DNA of 64,000 bases from Peribacillus simplex (GCF_001542915.1 NZ_LNNH01000032.1:62001-126000); one strand, 5' to 3'; counted from the first letter of the stretch, positions 35,303 to 44,636 are shown. Notes: a model not told the origin generated them from the sequence alone. Numbers and translations are program-made.

Positions 35303-37678
35303 ATGAGTAGAAAATTGAGAGTGATCAATAGCTCTATTTTTGCTTCAAGCCTAGTTTTATCATCTTTCGGATCGGGGAGCAGCGTTACAGCCCAACATCC
35401 AAGCACTTCTGTCGATATATTGACCATCAAGGATCATTCTGGGGATCACATGATCATTGGCGGGACGAACCAACTTGCCAACGAAAACAAATTGATCGTT
35501 TTTAATGACACCTTCAGCTATTACACGGAAACAAAGAAAGGCAGTAAAGAAGTCATCCTTGAAAAGAAGGGATTAAATACATATCGGGTGAAAGCTAAGA
35601 CCGATGGTGATAGCCCGATTCCCCGGAATGGCCTTGTTCTTTCAACCGGTGCTAAGACAACTGCCGAGATAGATTCCTTCCTATCACAATTAGAAAGCGG
35701 AGAAACAGTTACCTTATTGGAACCTGTCGTGAAGAAGGAAGAAAAAGTCGCTAATGCAATCGACCCTACAGCGGCATCCAATCCAGCCGGAGCACCATTC
35801 GATGGATTTAGAGGCCCTGATCAATTGATTGTATATCACCCATCTTTTGGAGAAACAACTAAAACCAATGCATATGGTTACGAGATTACCGTTGAAAATG
35901 GGTTCGTTACGAAATTAGGAGGCGGAGGTTCCCGGATTCCGGCAAACGGATATGTTGTGAGCGGACATGGGATAGCAGCGAAATGGCTTACATCCCATTC
36001 GATTATAGGCTCTAAAGTCACTGTAGATGAAAATGGCTCTGTAAAAATCATTCAAGATGTTGATAGTTATGCATATCAAAGTAAGCAAGCCATTAAACAA
36101 GCTAAAGCATCTATGGAAAAATCCAAAACTATTTATTTGGATGTTGCTATGAATAAAGCGAAGAAGTCGATCTCCAATTCTGAAAAACTATTAATTGAAG
36201 CAGAGACTATAAAAGAAAGAGACCCCGTTAAAGCACTTGACCTCACACGGCAAGCGACCCAGTCTGCTTATGACGCCTACTATTATTCTTTGCCATCGAA
36301 TGTAGCGGAACAACGCGCCATTTGGTATCGTCCGGAGGAAACGACACTTGAGGGAGTCAAACAAGTACTTGACCGTATGGAAGAGGCGGGTTTCAATTCA
36401 GTCTATCTTGAAACTACATTCCATGGCTATACGATTTATCCGAGTAAAGTGATGGAGCAGTATGGTATGCCAGGACAGCACCCAAGGTTTCAGAATGGCG
36501 AATACGGTCGTTATGGTAACGATTTGTTAGCTGCCTATGTGAAAGAAGGAAGAAAGCGAGGACTTACGGTTCAAGCATGGACAGATGGATTTATGGTCGG
36601 TGAAAGCAGTTTAGGAACTCCGCCAGCATTTAAAAACCACCCTGAATGGGCAGCGATCCAACGACAAAACAATACAGGAGAACCACTCCCTGATACATCA
36701 AACAAATACTATTGGTTGGATATCGCACAACCAGAAGTACAGAAATTCATGCTAGCCATATACAAGGAAATGCAGCTAAACTACGATATAAAAGGTTTGA
36801 ATATAGATTATATGCGCTATCCGCATCATGATTTCGAGAAAAGCTACGGCTTTAGCACAAAAGTTCGTGCTTTGTATAAGGAACGGACTGGTAGTGATCC
36901 ATTCACCCTCAACCCAGCGACAAACCCAGAACAATGGGAAGATTGGACAACTTGGTTGCGTACAAAAGAAAATGAATTCGTTGAGAAGTTGCATGATCAA
37001 TCTAAAGATATTAACCAGAAATTCATGATGACAGCAACACCTGAACCAGGGCCAGAAGCGGTATTGATCAGCGATTGGAAAGATGATATAGATGGTGTCA
37101 TCCCACAGGCGTATGGGCATGACTTCAATAGTATTCAAAAAACCGTTCAAGACAGCAAAAAGCTAATGCCTGCTGGGACGATGTACTATACGGGAATATA
37201 TTCTTTCTACCATCACCTTGATGAAATGATGAATGTGGATGATGTCCTATCTGCAAAACATGGTACGTCTGGAGTGAATATGTTCGCTTTCGGACAAGCC
37301 AGTGCCCCTTCAGTTGATGCATTAGGGAAAGGACCGTGGCGTGAAAAGGCTCTAAACCCTGGCGAAGAACCGATTTTGGCTGCTCAAACCGTATTAACAG
37401 AAATCGAAAGACAAATAAGTGACGTATATTTGGAGCAAGGAGCTCTCGATAAAAAAGAAGGTAAGGCTTTAAAACAATCTCTCAATCGATTAAATAAAGC
37501 CATTGATAAAAATCCAGAACACATGGATAAAGAGTTCAATTCAGTCATGGAACTAATCGATAAGTTAATGGACAAAAATAAGCTTAAACCAGTTGTAGGA
37601 GATAGGATAAAAAAACAACTCGGAGAAGCAAAAGAATGGATGGACTACTCATTGAACCATCAAAATCCTTCAAATTGA
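35303..37678 (+). CDS. Secreted GH10-like (GHL10/YngK-type) glycoside hydrolase
   Basis: A 791-residue protein with a signal peptide (basic start, hydrophobic SSIFASSLVLSSFGSG, cleavage near TAQ, residue ~31). Residues ~32-235 hold two related stretches (LIVFNDTFSYYTET and LIVYHPSFGETTKT, each followed by a PRNG or PANG turn), a duplicated module I do not recognise. After a helical linker, residues ~330-680 match the glycosyl-hydrolase-like 10 barrel: RAIWYRPEETTLEGV, GFNSVYLET, GLTVQAWTDGF, LNIDYMRYP and DIDGVIPQAY. A charged helical tail ends it. It probably cleaves a glycan outside the cell for the divergent import operon. Confidence 0.85.
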   Translation: MSRKLRVINSSIFASSLVLSSFGSGSSVTAQHPSTSVDILTIKDHSGDHMIIGGTNQLANENKLIVFNDTFSYYTETKKGSKEVILEKKGLNTYRVKAKTDGDSPIPRNGLVLSTGAKTTAEIDSFLSQLESGETVTLLEPVVKKEEKVANAIDPTAASNPAGAPFDGFRGPDQLIVYHPSFGETTKTNAYGYEITVENGFVTKLGGGGSRIPANGYVVSGHGIAAKWLTSHSIIGSKVTVDENGSVKIIQDVDSYAYQSKQAIKQAKASMEKSKTIYLDVAMNKAKKSISNSEKLLIEAETIKERDPVKALDLTRQATQSAYDAYYYSLPSNVAEQRAIWYRPEETTLEGVKQVLDRMEEAGFNSVYLETTFHGYTIYPSKVMEQYGMPGQHPRFQNGEYGRYGNDLLAAYVKEGRKRGLTVQAWTDGFMVGESSLGTPPAFKNHPEWAAIQRQNNTGEPLPDTSNKYYWLDIAQPEVQKFMLAIYKEMQLNYDIKGLNIDYMRYPHHDFEKSYGFSTKVRALYKERTGSDPFTLNPATNPEQWEDWTTWLRTKENEFVEKLHDQSKDINQKFMMTATPEPGPEAVLISDWKDDIDGVIPQAYGHDFNSIQKTVQDSKKLMPAGTMYYTGIYSFYHHLDEMMNVDDVLSAKHGTSGVNMFAFGQASAPSVDALGKGPWREKALNPGEEPILAAQTVLTEIERQISDVYLEQGALDKKEGKALKQSLNRLNKAIDKNPEHMDKEFNSVMELIDKLMDKNKLKPVVGDRIKKQLGEAKEWMDYSLNHQNPSN

Positions 37679-37786
37679 AGCGTATAAGCATCTTTTTTCC
37701 CTTTCATTGGAAATCCACTTATAATGAGTAAGAGGAACATATTAACATGGGTATCCATGACAAATTAACACGTGGAGGTAATGTAG

Positions 37787-38332
37787 ATGAAAGTTGTCGC
37801 AATAGTGGGAAGCATTCGTAAAGAGTCTTATAACCTAAAGCTTGCCAAATATATTCAAACAAGATATCAAGATCGGTTCGATCTCGAAATCTTAAACATT
37901 CGTGATTTGCCTTTTTATGATCAAGATATTGAAAACGATCCTCCTGCCGTCGTGAAAGAGTTCAAAGGCAAAGTGGCCGATGCAGACGCAGTTCTTTGGG
38001 TAACACCTGAATACAATGGGACGATTCCCGGCGTATTGGGCAATGCCATCGATTGGTTATCACGTGTGGATAAAGTCTTGATTGGCAAACCATCATGGAT
38101 CATGGGTGCGTCAATGGGGCAGCTAGGAACGGTTAAAGCCCAACTGCATTTACGTGATATCTTATTCGCACTAGGTATCTCCTCACCACTCCTACCAGGA
38201 AATGAAGTGTATGTAGGAGCCGTGCATGATAAGATCGACAGTGACGGAAGCCTTACACACGAATCGACTGTCCAATTCATCGATACCGTCGTAGATAACT
38301 TCATAGACTGGTATAATCATCATACTCGTTGA
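37787..38332 (+). CDS. NADPH-dependent FMN reductase (flavodoxin-like fold)
   Basis: A 181-residue cytosolic flavoprotein. The FMN phosphate loop is VGSIRKESYNLKLAKY at the N-terminus, and the isoalloxazine-binding segment is TPEYNGTIPGVLGNAIDWLSR (~residues 75-95), the classic pattern of the NADPH-dependent FMN reductase/azoreductase family. GASMGQLGTVKAQLHLRDIL continues the family pattern. It could reduce quinones, chromate or azo compounds; the physiological substrate is not evident. GGAGGTAATGTAG precedes the ATG. It is monocistronic, ending at a hairpin. Confidence 0.92.
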   Translation: MKVVAIVGSIRKESYNLKLAKYIQTRYQDRFDLEILNIRDLPFYDQDIENDPPAVVKEFKGKVADADAVLWVTPEYNGTIPGVLGNAIDWLSRVDKVLIGKPSWIMGASMGQLGTVKAQLHLRDILFALGISSPLLPGNEVYVGAVHDKIDSDGSLTHESTVQFIDTVVDNFIDWYNHHTR

Positions 38333-38355
38333 GGAATTACTTAGAAAAAATACCA

Positions 38356-38393
38356 AAACGACCTGTGCCCCATATATTGGGGACAGTTCGTTT
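38356..38393 (+). terminator. Hairpin terminator after the FMN reductase
   Basis: A bulged stem pairing AAACGA-CCTGT-CCCC with GGGG-ACAG-TCGTTT, 24 bases after the stop codon. The U-tract is weak (TTTACCTTT). Confidence 0.55.
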
Positions 38394-38482
38394 ACCTTTG
38401 CCTGAATGCGCAATGAGTATACAATTTTGCACTACTCTAGAATAATGTACTCTTCGGCTGTAAAATTAGCCATAAAAAACAC

Positions 38483-38518
38483 CCCGTAAACGTTAGGTAA
38501 AAGTCTAACATTTACGGG
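38483..38518 (-). terminator. Intrinsic terminator of the first secreted paralogue
   Basis: CCCGTAAA-C-GTTAG pairs with CTAAC-A-TTTACGGG (13 bp, one mismatch); on the minus strand it is followed by GTGUUUUUU. It lies about 80 bases past the stop at 38599. Confidence 0.75.
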
Positions 38519-38598
38519 CCAGTTCAAGTTTGCCTACATTAAATTTTCCAGTATTAATTTTGTCTGAAGAGTTCTATGTTTTTAGTATTTTTGGTAAC

Positions 38599-39387
38599 TT
38601 ATTGCACGGTTGTTGTGACAGAACCATGAGTATATTGGCCGGATTCACTAATATCTTTGGCTAAAACTGTGACAATATCCCCTTTATTTAAATTTGGAAC
38701 TTGTACTGAATATACATATGGGGAGTATTTATTTTTTTTGACGGTAGTAACCCACTTCCCATTTACATATATGTCATAAGTCGAGGCTATCTCCATTGTT
38801 TCACCTTCAATGGTGACGCTGTTTCCAGCTTTAAGGTTATTAACAGTTACTTTATCTTCAGGTCTACTCATATCACTTACACTGAATTCTTTTCCTTTAG
38901 TTACTTGGCCGGACGAATCTTTTGTATCCACTCGCAAAATATCGCCTGGCTTTAATCCTTCGCCTGGATAAGTGAAACTTGCTCTATTACCCCAAGCTTT
39001 ATAATAGAAATAATAGATATTAGCTGATCCTTCATATTTGTCATTACGGTAAAAGTTGAGAGTTAGATCTTCCGCTGGATGTTCAACTTTTATTGTATTT
39101 TCTCCTGCATATGCTTCTAGAATAGTAATTTTACTATGGACTGAAGGACTAGATTCAGGAGTGGGATTTGAGTCTGGATCATCTGGCAGATGGCCTATTG
39201 CACTTCCGTTATTGTTCTCAGCCACTTCCTCCTGTTTTGGTTTCTCTTCCGGTTTAATTCCTGAAGTGGGATTTGAATCTGGATCATTTGGCAGGTATCC
39301 TACTGCACTCCTTGCATCTGCGGTGCTGTAAGCAAACCCCGATACTAACATGGTCACTACTGGTAAAGCTACGAATATTTTTTTCAT
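38599..39387 (-). CDS. Secreted protein of unrecognised family, paralogue A
   Basis: A 262-residue protein with a signal peptide (MKKIFVALPVVTMLVSGFAYS, cleavage near ADA at ~26). The mature N-terminus carries two copies of a short motif, SAVGYLPNDPDSNPTSG and SAIGHLPDDPDSNPTPE, separated by an acidic KPEEKPKQEEVAENNNG linker. Two beta-rich segments follow: residues ~88-170 and a C-terminal module DKVTVNNLKAGNSVTIEGETMEI to the end, shared with paralogue B. The C-terminal module resembles a small Ig-like surface domain. No anchor or catalytic motif is visible. ATG 39387 has AAGGGGGA upstream; a Fur/Zur-like box precedes it. Confidence 0.75.
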   Translation of the reverse strand: MKKIFVALPVVTMLVSGFAYSTADARSAVGYLPNDPDSNPTSGIKPEEKPKQEEVAENNNGSAIGHLPDDPDSNPTPESSPSVHSKITILEAYAGENTIKVEHPAEDLTLNFYRNDKYEGSANIYYFYYKAWGNRASFTYPGEGLKPGDILRVDTKDSSGQVTKGKEFSVSDMSRPEDKVTVNNLKAGNSVTIEGETMEIASTYDIYVNGKWVTTVKKNKYSPYVYSVQVPNLNKGDIVTVLAKDISESGQYTHGSVTTTVQ

Positions 39388-39535
39388 TTTAATTCCCCCT
39401 TATTCATATTCAATATTTAGTTTATATGGTAATCATTAATAATCTTGTCATTTATCATGAACTTTATTTAACAAGTTAAAAGAGTTCCGGAAAGTTGAAA
39501 GCTTGCAATGATACTTTCCTTTGAGCGTTGACTCC
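39388..39535 (-). repeat. Duplicated upstream region of paralogue A (with copy at 40435)
   Basis: This region and 40435-40610 are homologous: both hold an identical stretch of about 30 bases around ATTTAGTTTATATGGTAATC and a distal block (AACTTTATTTAACAAGT...AAAGAGTTC) of about 70 bases. The tandem duplication thus included promoter DNA as well as the gene. Copy B has extra AT-rich bases between the blocks. Confidence 0.7.
39427..39441 (-). promoter_or_regulatory. Fur/Zur-like box upstream of paralogue A
   Basis: Minus-strand TATTAATGATTACCA agrees with the 15-base Fur box TGATAATGATTATCA at 12 positions and contains the TAATNATTAC core of the Zur box. It abuts a possible -10 (TATAAA). Confidence 0.4.
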
Positions 39536-39690
39536 TTCCGAAGGCTTTAGAGAGGAAGACGAATGAAAGGATTCGATGCCCTGCTTCTTGAGCTAAGTTC
39601 TAATAAAGCATACGAAATATAAACTGATCCTTGATCACTGTGAAGCATCAATCCTTCTGGTTTACCCAGCTCAATAGCTTCTTTCTACTA
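39505..39690 (-). pseudogene. Decayed IS3-family transposase fragment
   Basis: Minus-strand translation gives EAIELGKPEGLMLHSDQG then SVYISYALLELSS, the IS3 orfB DDE region (HSDQGxxYTSxxY). After a frame change near 39582 the next piece reads IESFHSSSLKPSEGV, matching the downstream IESFHSSLK segment of the same transposases; the SMSRKGNCxDNA part between them is missing. No start, no orfA and no clear terminal repeats remain. Confidence 0.65.
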
Positions 39691-39900
39691 CCTTTACAAC
39701 CACCTTCGGCTCCAACTCCTTTGGATCTCCCGGTACTTTTTTGGATTCCAATTAAGCTTTTATCAAAATAGTACTTGGTTCCTATCTTTTTTCATTCTTA
39801 ATTGCCTCCCACTTTATTTCTTCTTATGCGTAATGCAAAACTCTTGCCCAAAGAAAAACATCACTAGATGAGGTTCCATGTTTTTGGGTGTTTTAGTAAC

Positions 39901-40434
39901 TTATTGCACTATAGTTGTAACAGAACCATGGACGTACCGGCTAGTTGCATCCATATAACTGGCATAAACTGTTACAATATCTCCTTTATTTAAATTTGAA
40001 ACTTTTGTTGAATATACTTTAGGGTTAACTTTATCTTTTACAGTAAATATAACCGGCTTTTCATTTACATATATTTCATAATAGGGGGCCATCTCCATTG
40101 TATTACCTTCAATTGTGACGTTATTTCCAGCTTTAAGGTTATTAACAGTTACTTTATCTTCAACTACTTCTTCCTGTTTTGGTTCCTCTTCCGGTTTAAC
40201 TTCTGAAGTGGTATTTGATTCTGGATTACTTGGCAGATGGCCTACTGCACTCCCATTATTGTTTTTAACTACTTCTTCCTGTTTTGGTTCCTCTTCCGGT
40301 TTTACTTCTGAAGTGAGATTGGATTCTGGATTATCTGTTAGATGGCCTACTGCACTCCTTGCATCTGTGGTGCTGTAAGTAAACCCCGATACTAACATGG
40401 TCATGACTGGTAAAGCTACGAATATTTTTTTCAT
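39901..40434 (-). CDS. Secreted protein of unrecognised family, paralogue B
   Basis: About 177 residues, a shorter relative of the protein at 38599. The signal peptide MKKIFVALPVMTMLVSGFTYS is nearly identical, followed by two motif copies (SAVGHLTDNPESNLTSE, SAVGHLPSNPESNTTSE) with KPEEEPKQEEVV linkers and then directly by the shared C-terminal module (DKVTVNNLKAGNNVTIEG to HGSVTTIVQ). The middle beta-rich segment of paralogue A is absent. I start at ATG 40434, where GGGAGG is 9 bases upstream; the frame is open to 40461. Function unknown. Confidence 0.75.
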   Translation of the reverse strand: MKKIFVALPVMTMLVSGFTYSTTDARSAVGHLTDNPESNLTSEVKPEEEPKQEEVVKNNNGSAVGHLPSNPESNTTSEVKPEEEPKQEEVVEDKVTVNNLKAGNNVTIEGNTMEMAPYYEIYVNEKPVIFTVKDKVNPKVYSTKVSNLNKGDIVTVYASYMDATSRYVHGSVTTIVQ

Positions 40435-40610
40435 TTTTATTTCCTCCCTATCTATATTCAATATTTAGTTTATATGGTAATCATTAACATTCTATTAATA
40501 GAAGATTAATAAATTTGTAATTTAATATTAACTTTATTTAACAAGTAAAAAGAGTTCTGGAAAGCTAAAGGCTTGCACGGATACTCTCCTTTGAGCATTG
40601 AAGCTCACGT
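40435..40610 (-). repeat. Duplicated upstream region of paralogue B (with copy at 39388)
   Basis: Homologous to 39388-39535. Both copies extend past the promoter into a shared block ending near CTTTGAGC, where copy A continues into the IS3 fragment and copy B does not. Confidence 0.65.
40475..40489 (-). promoter_or_regulatory. Fur/Zur-like box upstream of paralogue B
   Basis: Minus-strand TGTTAATGATTACCA matches the Fur box TGATAATGATTATCA at 13 of 15 positions. The position relative to the start codon and to a TATAAA -10 is the same as for paralogue A. Confidence 0.45.
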
Positions 40611-40674
40611 ACCTTTTATAAATTAGAAATTCCAACGTATGCAAGGCGCTTTCAAGAATATTGAAGGATAAAAA

Positions 40675-40703
40675 GGTTCCGGAATAGGTATCATTCCGAA
40701 ACC
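40675..40703 (-). terminator. Intrinsic terminator of glcU-gdh
   Basis: An 11-bp stem with one mismatch (GGTTCCGGAAT / ATTCCGAAACC) lies 32 bases past the gdh stop and is followed on the minus strand by UUUUUAU. Confidence 0.85.
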
Positions 40704-40734
40704 ATCTGTTGAGTATTTGCTGTTGGCGCTTGTT

Positions 40735-41535
<801 letters not shown>

Positions 41536-42390
41536 TTAACTTTTTGCCAATCCAAGCATGACCCCTGCTATGATGATCAATATTATTCCGATAACGATTC
41601 CAATTAGTTGGTGTTTCGTTTTCTTCTCGCGCAATATGATGATTCCGCCTAGCGTCGAGATGACAATGCCCATTTGTGACAGCGAAAAACTTGTAGCGAC
41701 TCCCACTCGAGGCTGGGAAATGAATAAAAACATGTTTCCAGCAGCCCATATCAATCCGGGAATGATATTTCGAATGGCATATTTGTTAAACGGTTTATGT
41801 TTAAACGTCAATAATAGTCCACCTATCACCATCCCTATCGCTTGAGGGAATAGTGCTGACCAGCCATCTACATCAAAGAGCCGGGCCACGACCACATAAA
41901 CCAAGTAACCGAAGGTGGAGATGAGGAGAATCATGATTCCTTTTTTCAAGTTTCCCGATTTCCCCTCTTTTGATTCTTTATCTTCCAAAGAGGTCAGGAC
42001 AATTCCGATAATGATGAAAACTAGTGCCAAAACGCCTAAAATGACCGCCTTCATCGTCGACCACTCATGGAAAACGATGACCCCGAATAACGTGGTCGAA
42101 ATGAGCTGCAACCCAGTTGATATCGGCATCGTTTTGGAGACCCCCATTAAATCGATGCTCTTTAGCTGATTGGCTTGTCCAACCGCCCAAAACAGACCAG
42201 ACACGACGCCGACGCCAAATACCAAAAGGGAAAGCTTGATATCGGCAAAAATATAAACGCCGATTGAGAATATCAAGGCCCCGATCGTTGTTCCCAGTGT
42301 CTGACTATAAGGTCCGCCTCCCAGCTTCACATTAAATAAAACGATGCTTCCCCAAAACACTGCCGGCAAGAGCGCTAATACTATATCCAT
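41536..42390 (-). CDS. glcU: Glucose uptake protein GlcU (GRP/DMT family)
   Basis: About 284 residues with ten hydrophobic segments, starting MDIVLALLPAVFWGSIVLFNVKLGGGPYSQT in the manner of B. subtilis GlcU (only LALLPAVFWGS need be compared). GlcU is a proton-coupled glucose importer encoded just before gdh, as here. I start at ATG 42390 after GGGGTTGAAG rather than at the longer frame's start at 42438, which adds 16 unrelated residues. A CATATTA at 42452-42458 (minus strand) resembles a sigma-G -10 element, in line with forespore expression, but a matching -35 is not clear. Confidence 0.93.
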   Translation of the reverse strand: MDIVLALLPAVFWGSIVLFNVKLGGGPYSQTLGTTIGALIFSIGVYIFADIKLSLLVFGVGVVSGLFWAVGQANQLKSIDLMGVSKTMPISTGLQLISTTLFGVIVFHEWSTMKAVILGVLALVFIIIGIVLTSLEDKESKEGKSGNLKKGIMILLISTFGYLVYVVVARLFDVDGWSALFPQAIGMVIGGLLLTFKHKPFNKYAIRNIIPGLIWAAGNMFLFISQPRVGVATSFSLSQMGIVISTLGGIIILREKKTKHQLIGIVIGIILIIIAGVMLGLAKS

Positions 42391-42529
42391 CTTCAACCCC
42401 CATATATGTATGTCCAAACTAAAGCAGGAAAATTTCACTTAGTCTTTTACTTAATATGTTCTCACTCCGTGAATTGAGCCTTGGTAATTTTTAGTTTGGT
42501 CATTAATCGATAGGGATCGATATCTTTTT

Positions 42530-42626
42530 CGGAGATATAAGTGCAGTTTTCATTGATATATCTCTATTTTCGGAGATATAAATGCAGTTTTCATTGATAT
42601 ATCTCTGTTTTTCGGAGAAATAACTG
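42530..42626. repeat. 41-bp tandem repeat, 2.3 copies
   Basis: Units begin CGGAGATATAARTGCAG and end in TATATCTCTRTTTT: 42530-42570, 42571-42612 and a partial third, 42613-42626. The two full units differ at two bases and a T-run length. Within each, GAGATATA and TATATCTC can pair to form a hairpin. It lies between the glcU promoter region and the kimA terminator. Confidence 0.85.
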
Positions 42627-42688
42627 TTTATAAGGGCAGTTTTTATTTTTTTGAATGAAGTGCAAAAAAAAACTGCAGACAAAAAGTA

Positions 42689-42716
42689 AGAAGCAACCCT
42701 GAGTTGGGTTGCTTCT
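42689..42716 (-). terminator. Intrinsic terminator of kimA
   Basis: An 11-bp perfect stem AGAAGCAACCC / GGGTTGCTTCT with a 6-nt loop lies 15 bases after the stop, followed on the minus strand by UACUUUUUG. Confidence 0.88.
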
Positions 42717-42731
42717 ATCATGATATGACAA

Positions 42732-44558
42732 TTATTTCTTCAAATGATACGGAACGGTCGTAACCACTACATTCCTTCTATAAAGTAAATACGCACGAAT
42801 CAGTAAACTAGATTGGTTATGGAGAATGTTGTGCCAGCCCTTCTTCGGAATGAATTGGGGGATGATCACGGTTACTTGATAATTGGATTCACTGGCCTTA
42901 TGCTCAACCGTATCCACAAATTTAGTCAAGGGCTGAATGATGCTCCGGTAGTAGGAATGAAGCGTGACAAGCCTGATATCAGGCTGCCATTTCTTCCATT
43001 TTTCTTCGAATTTCTTTTCATCTTCCCTTTCAAAGGAGATGTATACGGCAATGATTTGATCTGCCGAAAGGGACTTGGCATAATTCAAGGAATTCTCAAC
43101 TACATGAGTGATACCGGCAACAGGAACGATGATAACATTTCCTTGGATGGGCAGGGTCTGCTCACAGGTAGTGATGCGCAATTGATCGCCTACCGCATCA
43201 TAATGTCTCCTTATGCGATGGAACATGAAAATGATGATCGGCAGGAAGATCAAAACAGGCCATACATGAACGAATTTTGTTAAAAAGAAAATGATCGTGA
43301 CAATAAAGCTAATCATTGCCCCAATGGAATTAATCGTTAACTTCACGATCCAGCCTTTTGGCTTTTCCCGGATCCATTTAACCATCATCCCTGACTGCGA
43401 CAAGGTGAATGGAATGAAAACACCTACTGCATAAAGGGGAATGAGATTCTCGGTATGCCCTCCAAAAGCGACGATCAGGATAATCGATGCAAGTCCAAGG
43501 ATGATAATTCCATTGGAATAACCTAGGCGGTCTCCCCTTATCGTAAACATCCTTGGAATGAACTTATCCTTGGCTAAATTGACCGCTAGCAACGGGAAAG
43601 CGGAATACCCCGTATTGGCAGCAAGAATCAGGATCAATGCCGTCGTGCCTTGAATGAAGAAATACATGAAATTCCGTCCAAATATTTCTTCGGCGATTTG
43701 GGATACCACCGTTACTTCTGCGCTTGGAACAATGCTTAAATAATAGGCCAAAAATACAATCCCCGTAAATAAGACAGCTAGTAACGAGCCCATCGCTATT
43801 AAGGTTTTGGCTGCATTATTCGGTGCTGGATCTTTAAAGTTGGGGATTGCATTGGAAATCGCTTCGACGCCGGTCAAGGCGGAGCTGCCTGATGCAAATG
43901 CCCTCAGCAGGATGAATAAACTGATGCCCGCGACTGGGGTTCCGATCGAAGCATGCAATTCAGGTGAGACATCCCCCGTCAGGATTTTGTATAGTCCCAC
44001 CCCAATCAGGATGAATAATGCTAAAACGAACAGATAGACAGGATAGGCCAATACGGAAGCCGACTCTGTCACCCCTCTTAAGTTAAGGATGGTAAGCAGG
44101 ATCACAAAAATGATGGCAATGCCGACATTATAAGCATGCAGGCTGGGAAAAGCGGACGTGATGGCATCCGTGCCTGCAGAAACGCTCACGGCCACCGTCA
44201 ATATATAATCCACCAATAAGGATCCGCCAGCGATCAGCCCTGGATTTATGCCCAAATTGTTTTTTGAAACGACATAGGCGCCTCCGCCATGCGGGTAAGC
44301 AAAAATGATTTGCCTATAGGACAAGATAAGCGCCGTTAACAGGATCAAGACCCCGATGGCAATCGGTATGGAATACCAAAATGCCGCAGCACCAACCGTG
44401 ATCAAGACGATCAATATTTGTTCCGGACCATATGCGACTGAGGACAGAGCATCAGAAGATAGAATGGCCAACGCTTTTGTTTTGTTAAGCTTTTGATCAC
44501 CCAGTGCATTTGATTTTAAGGGTCTTCCTATCAAGAACCTCTTTATTGATGATAACAT
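42732..44558 (-). CDS. kimA: High-affinity potassium importer KimA (APC superfamily)
   Basis: About 608 residues, matching KimA (formerly YdaO) of B. subtilis in length. Twelve hydrophobic segments include the APC core (LSSVAYGPEQILIVL, AYPHGGGAYVVSKNNLG, SGSSALTGVEAISNAIP), and a ~150-residue cytosolic C-terminal domain follows (QGNVIIVPVAGITHVVENSL onward). KimA imports K+ with protons and is inhibited by c-di-AMP binding to that domain. The start is ATG 44558 (GCGGGTGA upstream); the in-frame upstream ATG at 44576 overlaps it. A c-di-AMP riboswitch and terminator lie upstream, so the nucleotide controls both synthesis and activity. Confidence 0.95.
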   Translation of the reverse strand: MLSSIKRFLIGRPLKSNALGDQKLNKTKALAILSSDALSSVAYGPEQILIVLITVGAAAFWYSIPIAIGVLILLTALILSYRQIIFAYPHGGGAYVVSKNNLGINPGLIAGGSLLVDYILTVAVSVSAGTDAITSAFPSLHAYNVGIAIIFVILLTILNLRGVTESASVLAYPVYLFVLALFILIGVGLYKILTGDVSPELHASIGTPVAGISLFILLRAFASGSSALTGVEAISNAIPNFKDPAPNNAAKTLIAMGSLLAVLFTGIVFLAYYLSIVPSAEVTVVSQIAEEIFGRNFMYFFIQGTTALILILAANTGYSAFPLLAVNLAKDKFIPRMFTIRGDRLGYSNGIIILGLASIILIVAFGGHTENLIPLYAVGVFIPFTLSQSGMMVKWIREKPKGWIVKLTINSIGAMISFIVTIIFFLTKFVHVWPVLIFLPIIIFMFHRIRRHYDAVGDQLRITTCEQTLPIQGNVIIVPVAGITHVVENSLNYAKSLSADQIIAVYISFEREDEKKFEEKWKKWQPDIRLVTLHSYYRSIIQPLTKFVDTVEHKASESNYQVTVIIPQFIPKKGWHNILHNQSSLLIRAYLLYRRNVVVTTVPYHLKK

Positions 44559-44636
44559 CAAAAATTCACCCGCCATGTTTTTTAGTAATAAGTTTAGGTT
44601 ACCCTGCTAAAGCAAAAAAACAGACAAAAAATAAAA

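Noticed and set aside
42530-42626. CRISPR-like array
   Set aside because: The units are contiguous 41-bp tandem repeats without unique spacers, and no cas gene is present in the window.
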